Assembly: GCA_031279575.1 (NCBI GenBank)
Contig: JAITIG010000095.1
Location: forward strand, 1 to 14,759
Direction of reading: 5' to 3'
From: Bifidobacteriaceae bacterium
GTDB taxonomy: Bacteria > Actinomycetota > Actinomycetes > Actinomycetales > WQXJ01
Length of the DNA stretch: 14,759 nucleotides
Shown here: piece after piece, positions 1 to 7,799 of the stretch
Numbering within the stretch: position 1 is the first letter of the stretch
Layout: each line of letters opens with the position of its first letter
The notes under the pieces: generated by a model
What the model saw: only the letters and a program-made list of their open reading frames with translations
What the model was told of the DNA's origin: nothing
Database searches by the model: none
Translations under genes and position numbers: made by a program

Positions 1-7
1 TGGGTAT

Positions 8-115
8 GGTGGCGGGCTTGCCGCAGGGCGGCTCCGGCCGGGCGCGGGGTTTGCTGGGCAGGGTGGCGGGCTTGCCGCAGGGCAGCCCAAACCGTGCCGG
101 GGGTTTGAACACGGC
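8..115. repeat. Two degenerate copies of a 54-bp tandem repeat
   Basis: A 22-bp block beginning GGTGGCGGGCTTGCCGC is identical at 8-29 and 62-83. The rest of the unit is only similar: both copies end in a G-rich stretch followed by GGTTTG. The period of 54 bp is a multiple of three and would encode a Val-Ala-Gly-Leu-Pro-Gln-Gly repeat on the plus strand. That frame runs straight into the tRNA gene antisense, so I do not call it as a gene. The left edge may cut through a longer array. Confidence 0.6.
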
Positions 116-123
116 GCATACGG

Positions 124-210
124 CGGTGGCGGCGGGATTCGAACCCGCGGTGGAGTTACCCCCACACACGCTTTCGAGGCGTGCTCCTTAGGCCACTCGG
201 ACACGCCACC
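124..210 (-). tRNA. tRNA-Ser, anticodon CGA (decodes UCG)
   Basis: Read on the minus strand, the molecule has a perfect 7-bp acceptor stem (GGTGGCG with CGCCACC) and discriminator G. The anticodon stem CACGC/GCGTG closes the loop CTCGAAA, so the anticodon is CGA. There is a long class II variable arm (GTGGGG, loop GTAA, CTCCAC). The T-stem is GCGGG/CCCGC around TTCGAAT. Long variable arm plus CGA identifies a serine tRNA. CCA is not encoded after the discriminator, so it must be added by a nucleotidyltransferase. It lies downstream of tadA on the same strand. Confidence 0.96.
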
Positions 211-269
211 GCCGCAAAGGCTACCAGGTCACCTGCCAGGTTCCCGACCGGGCGCACTCAAGCCGTCCC

Positions 270-299
270 GCGCGCCCGGCCGCGGGCCGGGCCGCGCGC
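270..299. terminator. Very GC-rich hairpin downstream of tadA, possible terminator
   Basis: GCGCGC (270-275) and CCGGCC (276-281) pair with GGCCGG (285-290) and GCGCGC (294-299). The loop is GCG and there is a 3-nt bulge. The hairpin lies between the tadA stop and the tRNA gene, where a tadA transcript could end. No T tract follows on either strand, so termination is inferred from position and stem strength only. Confidence 0.3.
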
Positions 300-340
300 C
301 GGGTGCGGGCCGGCCGCGTTTCGCCGCGGCCCCGACTCTG

Positions 341-1612
<1,272 letters not shown>

Positions 1613-1789
1613 CCAGGATCACCGCGGCCGCGCGCACGATGACCCCTCGACGGCTACCGGAGTGAATAGCTGCGCGCTCGGCGTCTCCGCTTGGTGACCC
1701 AGGTCATGCCATCGGACTCGTCATCCGCGACGGCCCCGGTCGGGACCGCGCAATCCACATCACGGTCATCAGTTTGGAAAGACATCACC

Positions 1790-2044
1790 ATGACCATCAC
1801 GCAATACGCGAAGCGCGCCAGGCGGCGCGCAGGGCTCGGACTCGGCCTCGTGGCCGCAGTCTCTGCTCTCACCGTCGGACTGGGCGCGGGTGCCGCATAT
1901 GCGGCAACGATCCCCATCCCCGGCAGCTACGACGTAGCCGAGATCGAGTACGACCCGGGCATCGGGCTCTTCGGTGGCTTCGAGATCGGCGGGGACGACC
2001 ACGGGGGCATCATCGACCCGTTCGACCCGAGCGCCTGGGAGTAA
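1790..2044 (+). CDS. Small secreted acidic protein (84 aa), function unknown
   Basis: The ATG at 1790 is chosen because GGAAAGA lies 8 nt upstream and because translation from it starts with a typical Sec signal. This is a basic n-region (KRARRRAG), a hydrophobic core (LGLGLVAAVSALTVGLGAGA) and a cleavage site AYA|AT near residue 38. The mature part is only about 46 residues, rich in Asp, Gly and Ile (EIEYDPGIGLF, GGDDHGGIIDPFDPS), with no cysteine, LPXTG motif or second membrane segment. An in-frame upstream start at 1691 exists but would bury the signal peptide. A terminator-like hairpin follows at once. It may be a free secreted peptide or the truncated N-terminus of a larger surface protein of this locus. 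Confidence 0.7.
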   Translation: MTITQYAKRARRRAGLGLGLVAAVSALTVGLGAGAAYAATIPIPGSYDVAEIEYDPGIGLFGGFEIGGDDHGGIIDPFDPSAWE

Positions 2045-2048
2045 AGGA

Positions 2049-2077
2049 GGGCGGGCGCCTCTGGTAGGCGCCCACCC
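2049..2077 (+). terminator. Hairpin terminator after the 1790 gene
   Basis: GGGCGCC (2053-2059) and GGCGCCC (2067-2073) form a perfect 7-bp stem with loop TCTGGTA. The stem is extended by three more GC pairs beyond one mismatch (2049-2051 with 2075-2077). It starts 5 nt after the TAA stop. There is no strong T run, only CTTCG. AAAGGAGG at the base resembles a ribosome-binding site but no start codon lies at a usable distance. Confidence 0.6.
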
Positions 2078-2173
2078 TTCGATGCCGAGCTCCTGCGCAT
2101 GCCGCGAGCCATATCCACCAGACCCGACCCACCCAACTAGGCGCTTCCTCGACGCCATAGAAAGCGATTGCGA

Positions 2174-3316
2174 ATGAACCACACCCCTTTGGCCCGAGCC
2201 CGCGTCGGACTGGGAGGCGTAGTTCTCACTGCGCTCCTGGCCGGAAGAGCAGTTGCTCTTCCCGCCGCAGCGGAAGAGTTGTCGACGACTCGCCCCCTGG
2301 CGGGAGTTGCTGTGCCCGCCGTCACCCTGAGCTCATCGACGCTCGCGGTTGGAGCATTCGACCCAGTAGACGGGCGTGCCATTGATCCGGAGTACACCAC
2401 CTTGACCAAGGTCTACCGGGAACCCTCGGGGACCATCCTGTGGCTCAAGCCCTCCAGCTTGGTCACCATCCCGGCCGGCTACGGGCAAGTCGGGGCGGTC
2501 GGCTCGCAGGTCTGGCAGGTGCCGCAGACCCAGAACCTCGACCTGATCTGGCTCGGCTGGAACACCGAGGCCCTCAACGCGGGCAACATCAGCGGGCCGG
2601 TGACCTGGACAATCAACCAGGTGGCCGGGCCGGGGTCGATGAAGGTGTACCTTTCCAGCGCGTTCGGCGGGGTGCAGCAGATGGTGTTCAACAACGGCGG
2701 CAGCTACCAGATCCCGCAGGGCGTCCACGCCCACGCCAACTGGGCGTTCAGCGCCGAGGGCATCTACCGCGTCACCATGACCCAGACTGTGGCGCTGGGC
2801 GGCGGGGAGAGCTCCTCGGACACCGAGACGCTGGTGATAGTAGTCGGCGATGTCGATCCGGCGACCGCCGCGGGCAACGGATCGGGTTGCGGCACCATCT
2901 CGAACGCGCTGCTGCTGGCGGAAGACGCCGACAAAGCCCCGGAGGAGGCGGACCAGGCCGCAGCCGATGCGGCCGAGGCCGCGCGCGGGGCGCTGCCCGG
3001 CCAGCAAAGCTCGCAGGCCGATTCCGACGCCGCCGAGGCGCCCGCCGCGCAGGCGCAGGAAGACCCGGCGACGGCGCGGCTGCTGACCGACAGGCTTGGG
3101 ATCATGATGCTGCTGGCCCCGGCCATCGGCGGCCTGTCTGCTTTGGCGGGCCTGTACATCTCGTGGTCGTGGGACCTGCCGACCGGCGGCGTCATTGTGC
3201 TGGTGCTGACCGCGGTGTTCCTGGCCGCCTGGCTGCTCTCGCCGCGCCAAGGCGTCCTGGCGCGCCTGGCCGCCAAACACCGCGCCCGCCCGGGCCTGGC
3301 TGGGACCGGGCGGTAG
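2174..3316 (+). CDS. Choice-of-anchor M surface protein fused to a metal ABC permease C-terminus
   Basis: 380 aa from the ATG at 2174. Residues 1-34 form a signal peptide (VGLGGVVLTALLAG, then ALPAAAEE). Residues 74-226 match the actinobacterial choice-of-anchor M / surface-anchored repeat domain. Hallmarks are TILWLKPSSLVTIPAG, VWQVPQTQNLDLIWLGWNTE, ISGPVTWTINQVAGPGS and GVHAHANWAFSAEGIYRV. Residues 227-297 are an acidic Ala/Glu/Asp linker. From residue 298 the sequence becomes PATARLLTDRLG plus two hydrophobic segments (MMLLAPAIGGLSALAGLYIS; GGVIVLVLTAVFLAAWLLSP), which read as the last helices of a ZnuB-type permease. Such permeases are normally separate genes beside these surface proteins, so this looks like an in-frame chimera. 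A 31-codon ORF starting at 2082 overlaps the ATG as ATGA, and a leader-peptide role cannot be excluded. A TTG at 2168 is an alternative start. There is no LPXTG motif. Confidence 0.85.
   Translation: MNHTPLARARVGLGGVVLTALLAGRAVALPAAAEELSTTRPLAGVAVPAVTLSSSTLAVGAFDPVDGRAIDPEYTTLTKVYREPSGTILWLKPSSLVTIPAGYGQVGAVGSQVWQVPQTQNLDLIWLGWNTEALNAGNISGPVTWTINQVAGPGSMKVYLSSAFGGVQQMVFNNGGSYQIPQGVHAHANWAFSAEGIYRVTMTQTVALGGGESSSDTETLVIVVGDVDPATAAGNGSGCGTISNALLLAEDADKAPEEADQAAADAAEAARGALPGQQSSQADSDAAEAPAAQAQEDPATARLLTDRLGIMMLLAPAIGGLSALAGLYISWSWDLPTGGVIVLVLTAVFLAAWLLSPRQGVLARLAAKHRARPGLAGTGR
2243..2262. repeat. Near-perfect 20-bp palindrome in the signal-peptide coding region
   Basis: GGAAGAGCA (2243-2251) and TGCTCTTCC (2254-2262) are perfect 9-bp arms separated by GT. 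A further GGAAGAG occurs at 2272-2278. The palindrome lies about 70 nt after the start codon of the chimeric surface protein, and could form an mRNA hairpin near the start of translation or act as a protein-binding site. Chance plus codon constraint is also possible. Confidence 0.7.
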
Positions 3317-3338
3317 GCGGGGATAGGGGGATTCAGGC

Positions 3339-3344
3339 TAGGTT
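3339..3344 (+). promoter_or_regulatory. -10 hexamer of upp (candidate leaderless promoter)
   Basis: TAGGTT fits the actinobacterial TANNNT -10 pattern and ends exactly 6 nt before the upp ATG. The predicted transcript would start on or next to the A of the ATG. No Shine-Dalgarno is visible in GGACGC. The only space for the promoter is the 34 bp after the preceding stop codon, so its -35 region overlaps the end of the surface-protein gene. Confidence 0.5.
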
Positions 3345-3350
3345 GGACGC

Positions 3351-3986
3351 ATGCAGGTTTTCGTGGCCGAGCACCCACTTATCGCCCACAAACTGACCGT
3401 TCTAAGAGATCGGAACACGGACTCACCCACCTTCCGGGACCTGGTGGCCGAGCTGGTGACGCTTCTCGCCTACGAGGCGACGCGGCAGATCGCGGTGCGG
3501 GAGCACGCCATCGACACGCCTGTCGCGCCGATGGTGGGGGTCGAGCTAGAGCGGCCCAAACCGATCGTGGTGCCCATCTTGCGGGCCGGGCTGGGGATGC
3601 TGGACGGCATGGCCCGGCTGCTGCCCACCGCCGAGGTCGGCTTCCTCGGCCTGCAACGCGACGAGGAAACCCTCCAAGCCATCACCTACGCCAACCGCCT
3701 GCCCGATGACCTGGCCGGACGGCAGTGCTTTGTGCTAGACCCAATGCTCGCCACGGGCGGCACGCTGATCGCCTCGGTGGACTACCTGTTCGAGCGCGGC
3801 GCGCGCGACGTGACCGCCATCTGCATCTTGTGCGCCCCGGAGGGGGTGGCGGCCGTCGAGGCGGCGCTGGGGCACCGCGGCGACCTCAAGATTGTCACCG
3901 CGGCGGTGGACCAGCGCCTGAACGAGCGCGGCTACATTGTGCCCGGCCTGGGCGATGCCGGCGACCGCTTGTACGGGGTCGTCTGA
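3351..3986 (+). CDS. upp: Uracil phosphoribosyltransferase
   Basis: Upp converts uracil and PRPP to UMP in the cytoplasm, the pyrimidine salvage step. The 211-aa length is typical. The PRPP-binding loop is at residues 130-138 (DPMLATGGT, preceded by CFVLD). The uracil-binding segment is at 194-206 ([13 protein letters not shown]). The conserved [13 protein letters not shown] is at 75-87. The N-terminus ([19 protein letters not shown]) is the usual family opening, so the ATG at 3351 is well supported although it lacks a ribosome-binding site. upp near tadA and a tRNA-Ser is a common actinobacterial arrangement; here an accessory block of about 2 kb lies between them. It is transcribed convergently with the ABC exporter. 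Confidence 0.97.
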   Translation: MQVFVAEHPLIAHKLTVLRDRNTDSPTFRDLVAELVTLLAYEATRQIAVREHAIDTPVAPMVGVELERPKPIVVPILRAGLGMLDGMARLLPTAEVGFLGLQRDEETLQAITYANRLPDDLAGRQCFVLDPMLATGGTLIASVDYLFERGARDVTAICILCAPEGVAAVEAALGHRGDLKIVTAAVDQRLNERGYIVPGLGDAGDRLYGVV

Positions 3987-4045
3987 GGCCAAAAAGCAAA
4001 CGCCTGGGGAGTAAAACTACGCGATTTGGCGGCGACCTAATCAAC

Positions 4046-4061
4046 TGTGATTTACATCACA
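4046..4061. promoter_or_regulatory. Perfect CRP/GlxR-type operator palindrome
   Basis: TGTGATTTACATCACA matches TGTGA-N6-TCACA at all ten fixed positions. This is the binding consensus of cAMP receptor proteins, including actinobacterial GlxR/Crp. It lies in AT-richer DNA 59 bp after the upp stop and 95 bp after the exporter stop (minus strand). No annotated gene starts nearby, so its target is unclear. It could drive an unseen small RNA, act inside the upp 3' region, or be a non-promoter binding site. Confidence 0.75.
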
Positions 4062-4088
4062 CCCGGCCTGTGGCAAAGTTAACCAACA

Positions 4089-4131
4089 GGCGCCGGTTCC
4101 TCCCCCCGATGGACCCGGCGCCGTTCTCTTG
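4089..4131. terminator. Hairpin terminator between convergent upp and ABC exporter
   Basis: GGCGCCGG (4089-4096) pairs with CCGGCGCC (4115-4122). Three more pairs (4098-4100 with 4111-4113) follow one mismatch, and the loop is TCCCCCCGAT. On the plus strand it is followed by GTTCTCTTGCC. The same tail follows the aldA/xth terminator on the minus strand. It probably ends the upp transcript, and could act on the exporter transcript as well. Confidence 0.7.
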
Positions 4132-4156
4132 CCCCGGCGCCGGCCGGGCGGCGACT

Positions 4157-5821
4157 TCAGGCCAGCAGGTCGCGGGCGCGGAAGCGGCGGTGCGCCAGCC
4201 AAAACAAACCGGCCGCCAGCGCCAGCAACACCAGTGCCGGGCCCCACTCGAAGTCCGCGCCGGGGCTCAGCGGCACGGCCGTGAACTGGGACAAGAACCG
4301 CGTCCAAGCCGGGAACCCCAAAACCTGCCCCAGGATCATGTGGGCAAAGGCGTAGGCGAACGGCGCCCAGCTCAGCGCCGCCAACCGCGGGAAACCGGCC
4401 GCCAGGCAAGACGCCAAGGCGACGGTCGCCACCAGCGCCGGGAAAGCCCGCAGCACTGAGGCGGCCACGTTCCCGGCCACCTCCGCCCCCATCGACGAGT
4501 CGCCCGCCACCACCGCGCAATAGGCGATCCCGGCCAGGCTCATGCCCATCAGCGCGCAGGCCCCCACCGTGACCTGGCTCGCCCCCAGCAGCCTGAGCCG
4601 CGAGACCGGCTCCGCCAGGGCGCGGGCCGCCAGGCCGGCCAGCTCGTCCGCGCGCAGCTGGTTCAGCGCTGTGATGGCGTAGGCGCCCATCAGCATCGCC
4701 GTATACAGCACAATCACCCCGCTGAACCCCTCCGTCAAGGCCTCCAGGCCGGCCTGCGGGTCCACCCCCAAGACCTCCGCCATCAGCGGGTTGTCCTCCA
4801 GGTAGCCGCCCAGCGAGCCCATCACCGGGCCCATGGCCAGCGCCAGCAGGGTGGCGCCCCCAGCCCAGCCCAGGAAGCTGCCCCGGGTGCGCCGCCACAC
4901 CAGCCCGCTGGGGTTGGCCAAGCTCTTGGCCGCGGCCGCGGGCCCCGGCCGGGCTGGGACCAGGCCCGCGCCGGCGTCCCGCCGGGCCGCCAGGCGCCAC
5001 GCGACCGCCCCCACCACCAGCGCAAACGCCACCATCAGCAGGATTGGCCACCACCGCAGGTCGACAAACACCCTGGTTCGCGCCGCCCAGCCCAGCGGGG
5101 AGAGCCAGCTGGCCCAGTCCGGCTCGCCCCGCACCGCGGCCCAGTCGCCGGCCGCCCGGGCCAGGAAGGCCAACCCCAGGCAGGCGCTGGCCAGCCCCCC
5201 GGCGGCCCGCCCGGTGGAGGCGATTTGGGCCGCCACCGCCCCCACCGCCAGGAAGGCCAGCCCGTTGGCCGCGATCGCCAAGCCGAAGGCCAGGCAGTTG
5301 CCCAGGCCCAGGTCCGGGTAAACCAGGCAGCCGAGCCCCAACGCCAGCCCAATCAGCGCCACCTCCGCGCCCGCCACCGCCAGGGCCGCCGCCAGCGGCG
5401 CTTGGCGGCCCACCGCCGCCGCCCCCACCAACTCCAGCCGCCCGGTTTCCTCCTCGCGTCGCGTCATGTGCACCACCAGCAGGATCGCCGCCAGCGCCAC
5501 GGTCAGGTTCAACCACAGCAGCAGTTCGTTGGCGATCATCGCGCCGGTGGTGTAGTGGTCCAGCCCGTAGCCCGGCCCGCCGAACACCGTCCCGGTGGGC
5601 GTGGCCATCAGCGCCGCCCGCGCCGCCGCGCTCTGGGGCGTCTCAAACATCTCGCCGTAGGCGCCCAGCGAGGGGATGGTCACCGCCGGCACCGCCACCA
5701 GCCAGACCAGCAACCGCACCCGGTCCCGCCGCACGATGCCGCGCGCCAGCTTCCAAAACCCCGTCAAGTCCCCGCCCCGCCGCGCCGGCGGCGCCTCGCG
5801 GACCGGTGTGGCTACGCTCAC
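4157..5821 (-). CDS. ABC-2 type exporter permease (COG3559-like, 'polyketide antibiotic exporter' family)
   Basis: 554 aa from a GTG at 5821, which overlaps the TGA of the ATPase gene as GTGA. The longer open frame to 6154 would run through the ATPase tail and is not family-like. The protein has about 12 hydrophobic segments in two halves. The first half carries DRVRLLVWLVAVPAVTIPSL, the loop GGPGYGLDHYTTGAMIANE, and the cytoplasmic motif HMTRREEETGRLELVGAAAV. The second half begins near NPSGLVWRRTRGSFLGWAGG and contains LNQLRADELAGLAARALAEP. This duplicated arrangement is characteristic of the actinobacterial single-chain exporter permeases. With the ATPase it should form an efflux pump in the cytoplasmic membrane. 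The substrate is unknown, and the family name does not prove antibiotic export. Confidence 0.88.
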   Translation of the reverse strand: MSVATPVREAPPARRGGDLTGFWKLARGIVRRDRVRLLVWLVAVPAVTIPSLGAYGEMFETPQSAAARAALMATPTGTVFGGPGYGLDHYTTGAMIANELLLWLNLTVALAAILLVVHMTRREEETGRLELVGAAAVGRQAPLAAALAVAGAEVALIGLALGLGCLVYPDLGLGNCLAFGLAIAANGLAFLAVGAVAAQIASTGRAAGGLASACLGLAFLARAAGDWAAVRGEPDWASWLSPLGWAARTRVFVDLRWWPILLMVAFALVVGAVAWRLAARRDAGAGLVPARPGPAAAAKSLANPSGLVWRRTRGSFLGWAGGATLLALAMGPVMGSLGGYLEDNPLMAEVLGVDPQAGLEALTEGFSGVIVLYTAMLMGAYAITALNQLRADELAGLAARALAEPVSRLRLLGASQVTVGACALMGMSLAGIAYCAVVAGDSSMGAEVAGNVAASVLRAFPALVATVALASCLAAGFPRLAALSWAPFAYAFAHMILGQVLGFPAWTRFLSQFTAVPLSPGADFEWGPALVLLALAAGLFWLAHRRFRARDLLA

Positions 5822-6933
5822 AATCCCTCGCCTCCCCGCCCGGCCCCGCTGGCGGTCCCAGGCTGGGCGCCGGTGTCGGCTTTGGCGACGGGGGCGCCGC
5901 CGGCGGTCCCGGTCTGGGGTCGGGCCTCGGCTGCGCCGCCGGTTGCGGGCGCGCCCCCAGCCGCGGCGCCAGCCGCCATAACGGCGGCGCCGGGGCAGGC
6001 TCCGGCGGCGGCGTCGGGTTCGCCGGCGGGGTGGGGGCGTTGGGTGTAGTGGGATAGGAAGAGTTCTTCCAGGCTGGGCGGGGAGCAGGTCAGGGACTCG
6101 AGGCCGGCTTCGGCCAGCGCCGCCAAAACCGCGCCCAGGGCGGCGTTGTCGCAAGCGAAACTGGCCCGGGCGGCATCGTGCGTCAAATTGTGGACGCCGG
6201 GCAGGGTGGCGAGCGCGGGGGCGGGGCGGCGCAACTGGACCTGGACCTGGGTGCGGGAGAGGTGGCGCAGGTCCGCCAGCGTGCCGGATTCGACGGCGCG
6301 GCCGGCCCGGATGATGGTGACCGTGTCGCAGGTCTTCTCGACCTCCGCCAGGATGTGGCTGGACAGCAGCACCGTGGCGCCGGCCTGCTTGATCTGGCGG
6401 AGGCAGTCGGTGAAGACCGCCTCCATCAAGGGGTCGAGGCCGGCTGTGGGCTCGTCGAACAGGTAGAGCTCGGCTTTGGTTGCCAGCGCGGCCACCAGCG
6501 CGACCTTTTGGCGGTTGCCTTTGGAATAGGCGCGGTTCTTGCGGGTCGGGTCGAGCTCGAAGCGCTCAATCAGGTCCGCCCGGCGCCGCGGGTCCAGGCC
6601 GCCGCGCAAGGAGCCCAGGTAGTCGATCGTCTCGCCGCCTGTCAAAGTGGGCCACAAGTTGACGTCACCAGGCACATAGGCGAGGCGTTTATGCAGGTCA
6701 ACGGCGTCTTTCCAAGGGTCGGCGGCGAGCACCAGGGCTTGGCCCGAGTCGCGGTCCGGCCGGATCAGGCCCAGCAGAATGCGGATGGTGGTGGACTTGC
6801 CGGCCCCGTTGGGGCCGAGGAAGCCGGCGATCTCGCCCCGGCCCACCCGCAGTTCGAGCCCGTCGAGGGCTTTGACCTGGCCAAAGCTTTTGCGCAGGTC
6901 CTGGGTGAGGATGGCGTCATCGGTTGCGGGCAT
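5818..6933 (-). CDS. ABC exporter ATP-binding protein with long low-complexity tail
   Basis: 371 aa. The nucleotide-binding domain is complete: Walker A GPNGAGKST (40-48), a YSKGNRQK signature in place of LSGGQ (137-144) as is common in this exporter family, Walker B LYLFDEP (156-162) and H-loop His193. A C-terminal accessory region ends at LEELFLSHYTQ (about 298), where family members usually stop. Another 74 residues follow, made almost only of Ala, Gly, Pro and Thr. The ATG at 6933 has AAGGAT 7 nt upstream. It is the first gene of the two-gene operon, translationally coupled to the permease. The 158-bp gap to lutC (same strand) shows no convincing terminator. A TTGACC occurs there on the minus strand without a good -10, so co-transcription with lut is not excluded. 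Confidence 0.92.
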   Translation of the reverse strand: MPATDDAILTQDLRKSFGQVKALDGLELRVGRGEIAGFLGPNGAGKSTTIRILLGLIRPDRDSGQALVLAADPWKDAVDLHKRLAYVPGDVNLWPTLTGGETIDYLGSLRGGLDPRRRADLIERFELDPTRKNRAYSKGNRQKVALVAALATKAELYLFDEPTAGLDPLMEAVFTDCLRQIKQAGATVLLSSHILAEVEKTCDTVTIIRAGRAVESGTLADLRHLSRTQVQVQLRRPAPALATLPGVHNLTHDAARASFACDNAALGAVLAALAEAGLESLTCSPPSLEELFLSHYTQRPHPAGEPDAAAGACPGAAVMAAGAAAGGAPATGGAAEARPQTGTAGGAPVAKADTGAQPGTASGAGRGGEGL

Positions 6934-7091
6934 CTGGGGGATCCTTCGGTCGGTGGTTGGCTATGAACGTTTCGAGTAATGCCGGGCTGGTCAAGAGCCC
7001 CTCAGTGTAGAGCTCCAAACTGGGCAATCCGGTTCCTTCGGCGAGCCGCTCGGCGCTGGCCGCGCCAACGGGTGCCGCAACCGGGCTGGGG

Positions 7092-7799
7092 CTATTCGGT
7101 TATGACCACTAAGAGGGCGCGGGGGCCGTGGACGCCCTCAACCCGGGTTAGCTCTATGTCGACTGTGGCCGATGGCCCCGAGACCCAGGTCAGCGGCCGG
7201 CCTGCCAGCACCGAGGGGCGCAGCCGCGCCACCGCCTGGGGCACGTCCGGCACTATCTGGTCCGCCCGGATGAGGCACAAATGCAGGTCGGGGACCAGCG
7301 TCAGGGCGCGGCGGCCCTGGTCCGGGGCGTGGTCCAGCACCAAAGTGCCGGTTTCGGCAACGCCGACCCGGCAGGCTGTGACCACGCCGTCAACCCGGTC
7401 CAGTTCGGCTGCGGGCAGCGGCGGGCTGTCGCCCACCAACTCGACACCGGCCCGGGTCAACGCCGCCGCCAGGGCCGGGTCGAGCGCCGATGGGACCGCC
7501 GCCCGGCTCACCCCGCGCCCCGCCACCAACCGCGCCGCCTCGGCGGGCGCGTCTGCGGCCGGAACGCGCACCACCGTGGCTCCGTAGTCGGCGCAACGCG
7601 CGGCGAAAAGCTCGAGAACACCATGGTCCAACGCGTCCCGCGGTGTGGCGGGGCCGGGCTGCGGGCTGGCGCCCGCCCCATCGGGGGGAGGCGGGGGTTC
7701 GCTGTTCAGGCCAACGCCAAATGCCGCCGGGGAATCGGGCGGGACGTCCGCCAAGGCGGCGCGGATGCGGGCCAGGACGCGGTCGCGGGAAGTGCTCAT
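7092..7799 (-). CDS. lutC: L-lactate utilization protein LutC (LUD domain)
   Basis: 235 aa. LutC is the third subunit of the LutABC L-lactate oxidation system. The sequence shows the LUD-domain pattern: RDRVLARIRAAL at the N-terminus, GVVTACRVGVAETGTLVLD and PDLHLCLIRADQIVPDVPQ in the middle, and SGPSATVDIELTRVEGVHGP near the end. The ATG at 7799 overlaps the lutB stop as ATGA, with AGGAGG about 13 nt upstream, which fixes the start. The much longer open frame upstream is the lutB antiparallel-frame shadow. A Pro-rich insertion (SEPPPPPDGAGASPQPGPA) sits at about residues 33-51, in the variable region between the first helix and the core. It is the last gene of the lut operon. Confidence 0.94.
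   Translation of the reverse strand: MSTSRDRVLARIRAALADVPPDSPAAFGVGLNSEPPPPPDGAGASPQPGPATPRDALDHGVLELFAARCADYGATVVRVPAADAPAEAARLVAGRGVSRAAVPSALDPALAAALTRAGVELVGDSPPLPAAELDRVDGVVTACRVGVAETGTLVLDHAPDQGRRALTLVPDLHLCLIRADQIVPDVPQAVARLRPSVLAGRPLTWVSGPSATVDIELTRVEGVHGPRALLVVITE

Noticed and set aside
6..191. Plus-strand ORF over the left-edge repeats
   Set aside because: It runs antisense through the tRNA-Ser gene and its content is only the translated 54-bp repeat.
2043..2050. AAAGGAGG as a ribosome-binding site
   Set aside because: No start codon lies within a usable distance; it forms the base of the terminator hairpin.
2082..2177. 31-codon ORF ending in an ATGA overlap with the surface-protein start
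   Set aside because: No ribosome-binding site precedes it, it starts just after a terminator hairpin, and codon use is not clearly coding. A leader peptide is not excluded but is not supported enough to list.
4041..5516. 491-aa Gly-rich minus-strand ORF
   Set aside because: It is another frame of the ABC permease gene; the sequence is GC-driven Gly/Ala/Arg with no domain.
5822..6154. N-terminal extension of the permease frame
   Set aside because: It lies inside the ATPase gene in another frame; the GTGA overlap at 5818-5821 gives a normal start.
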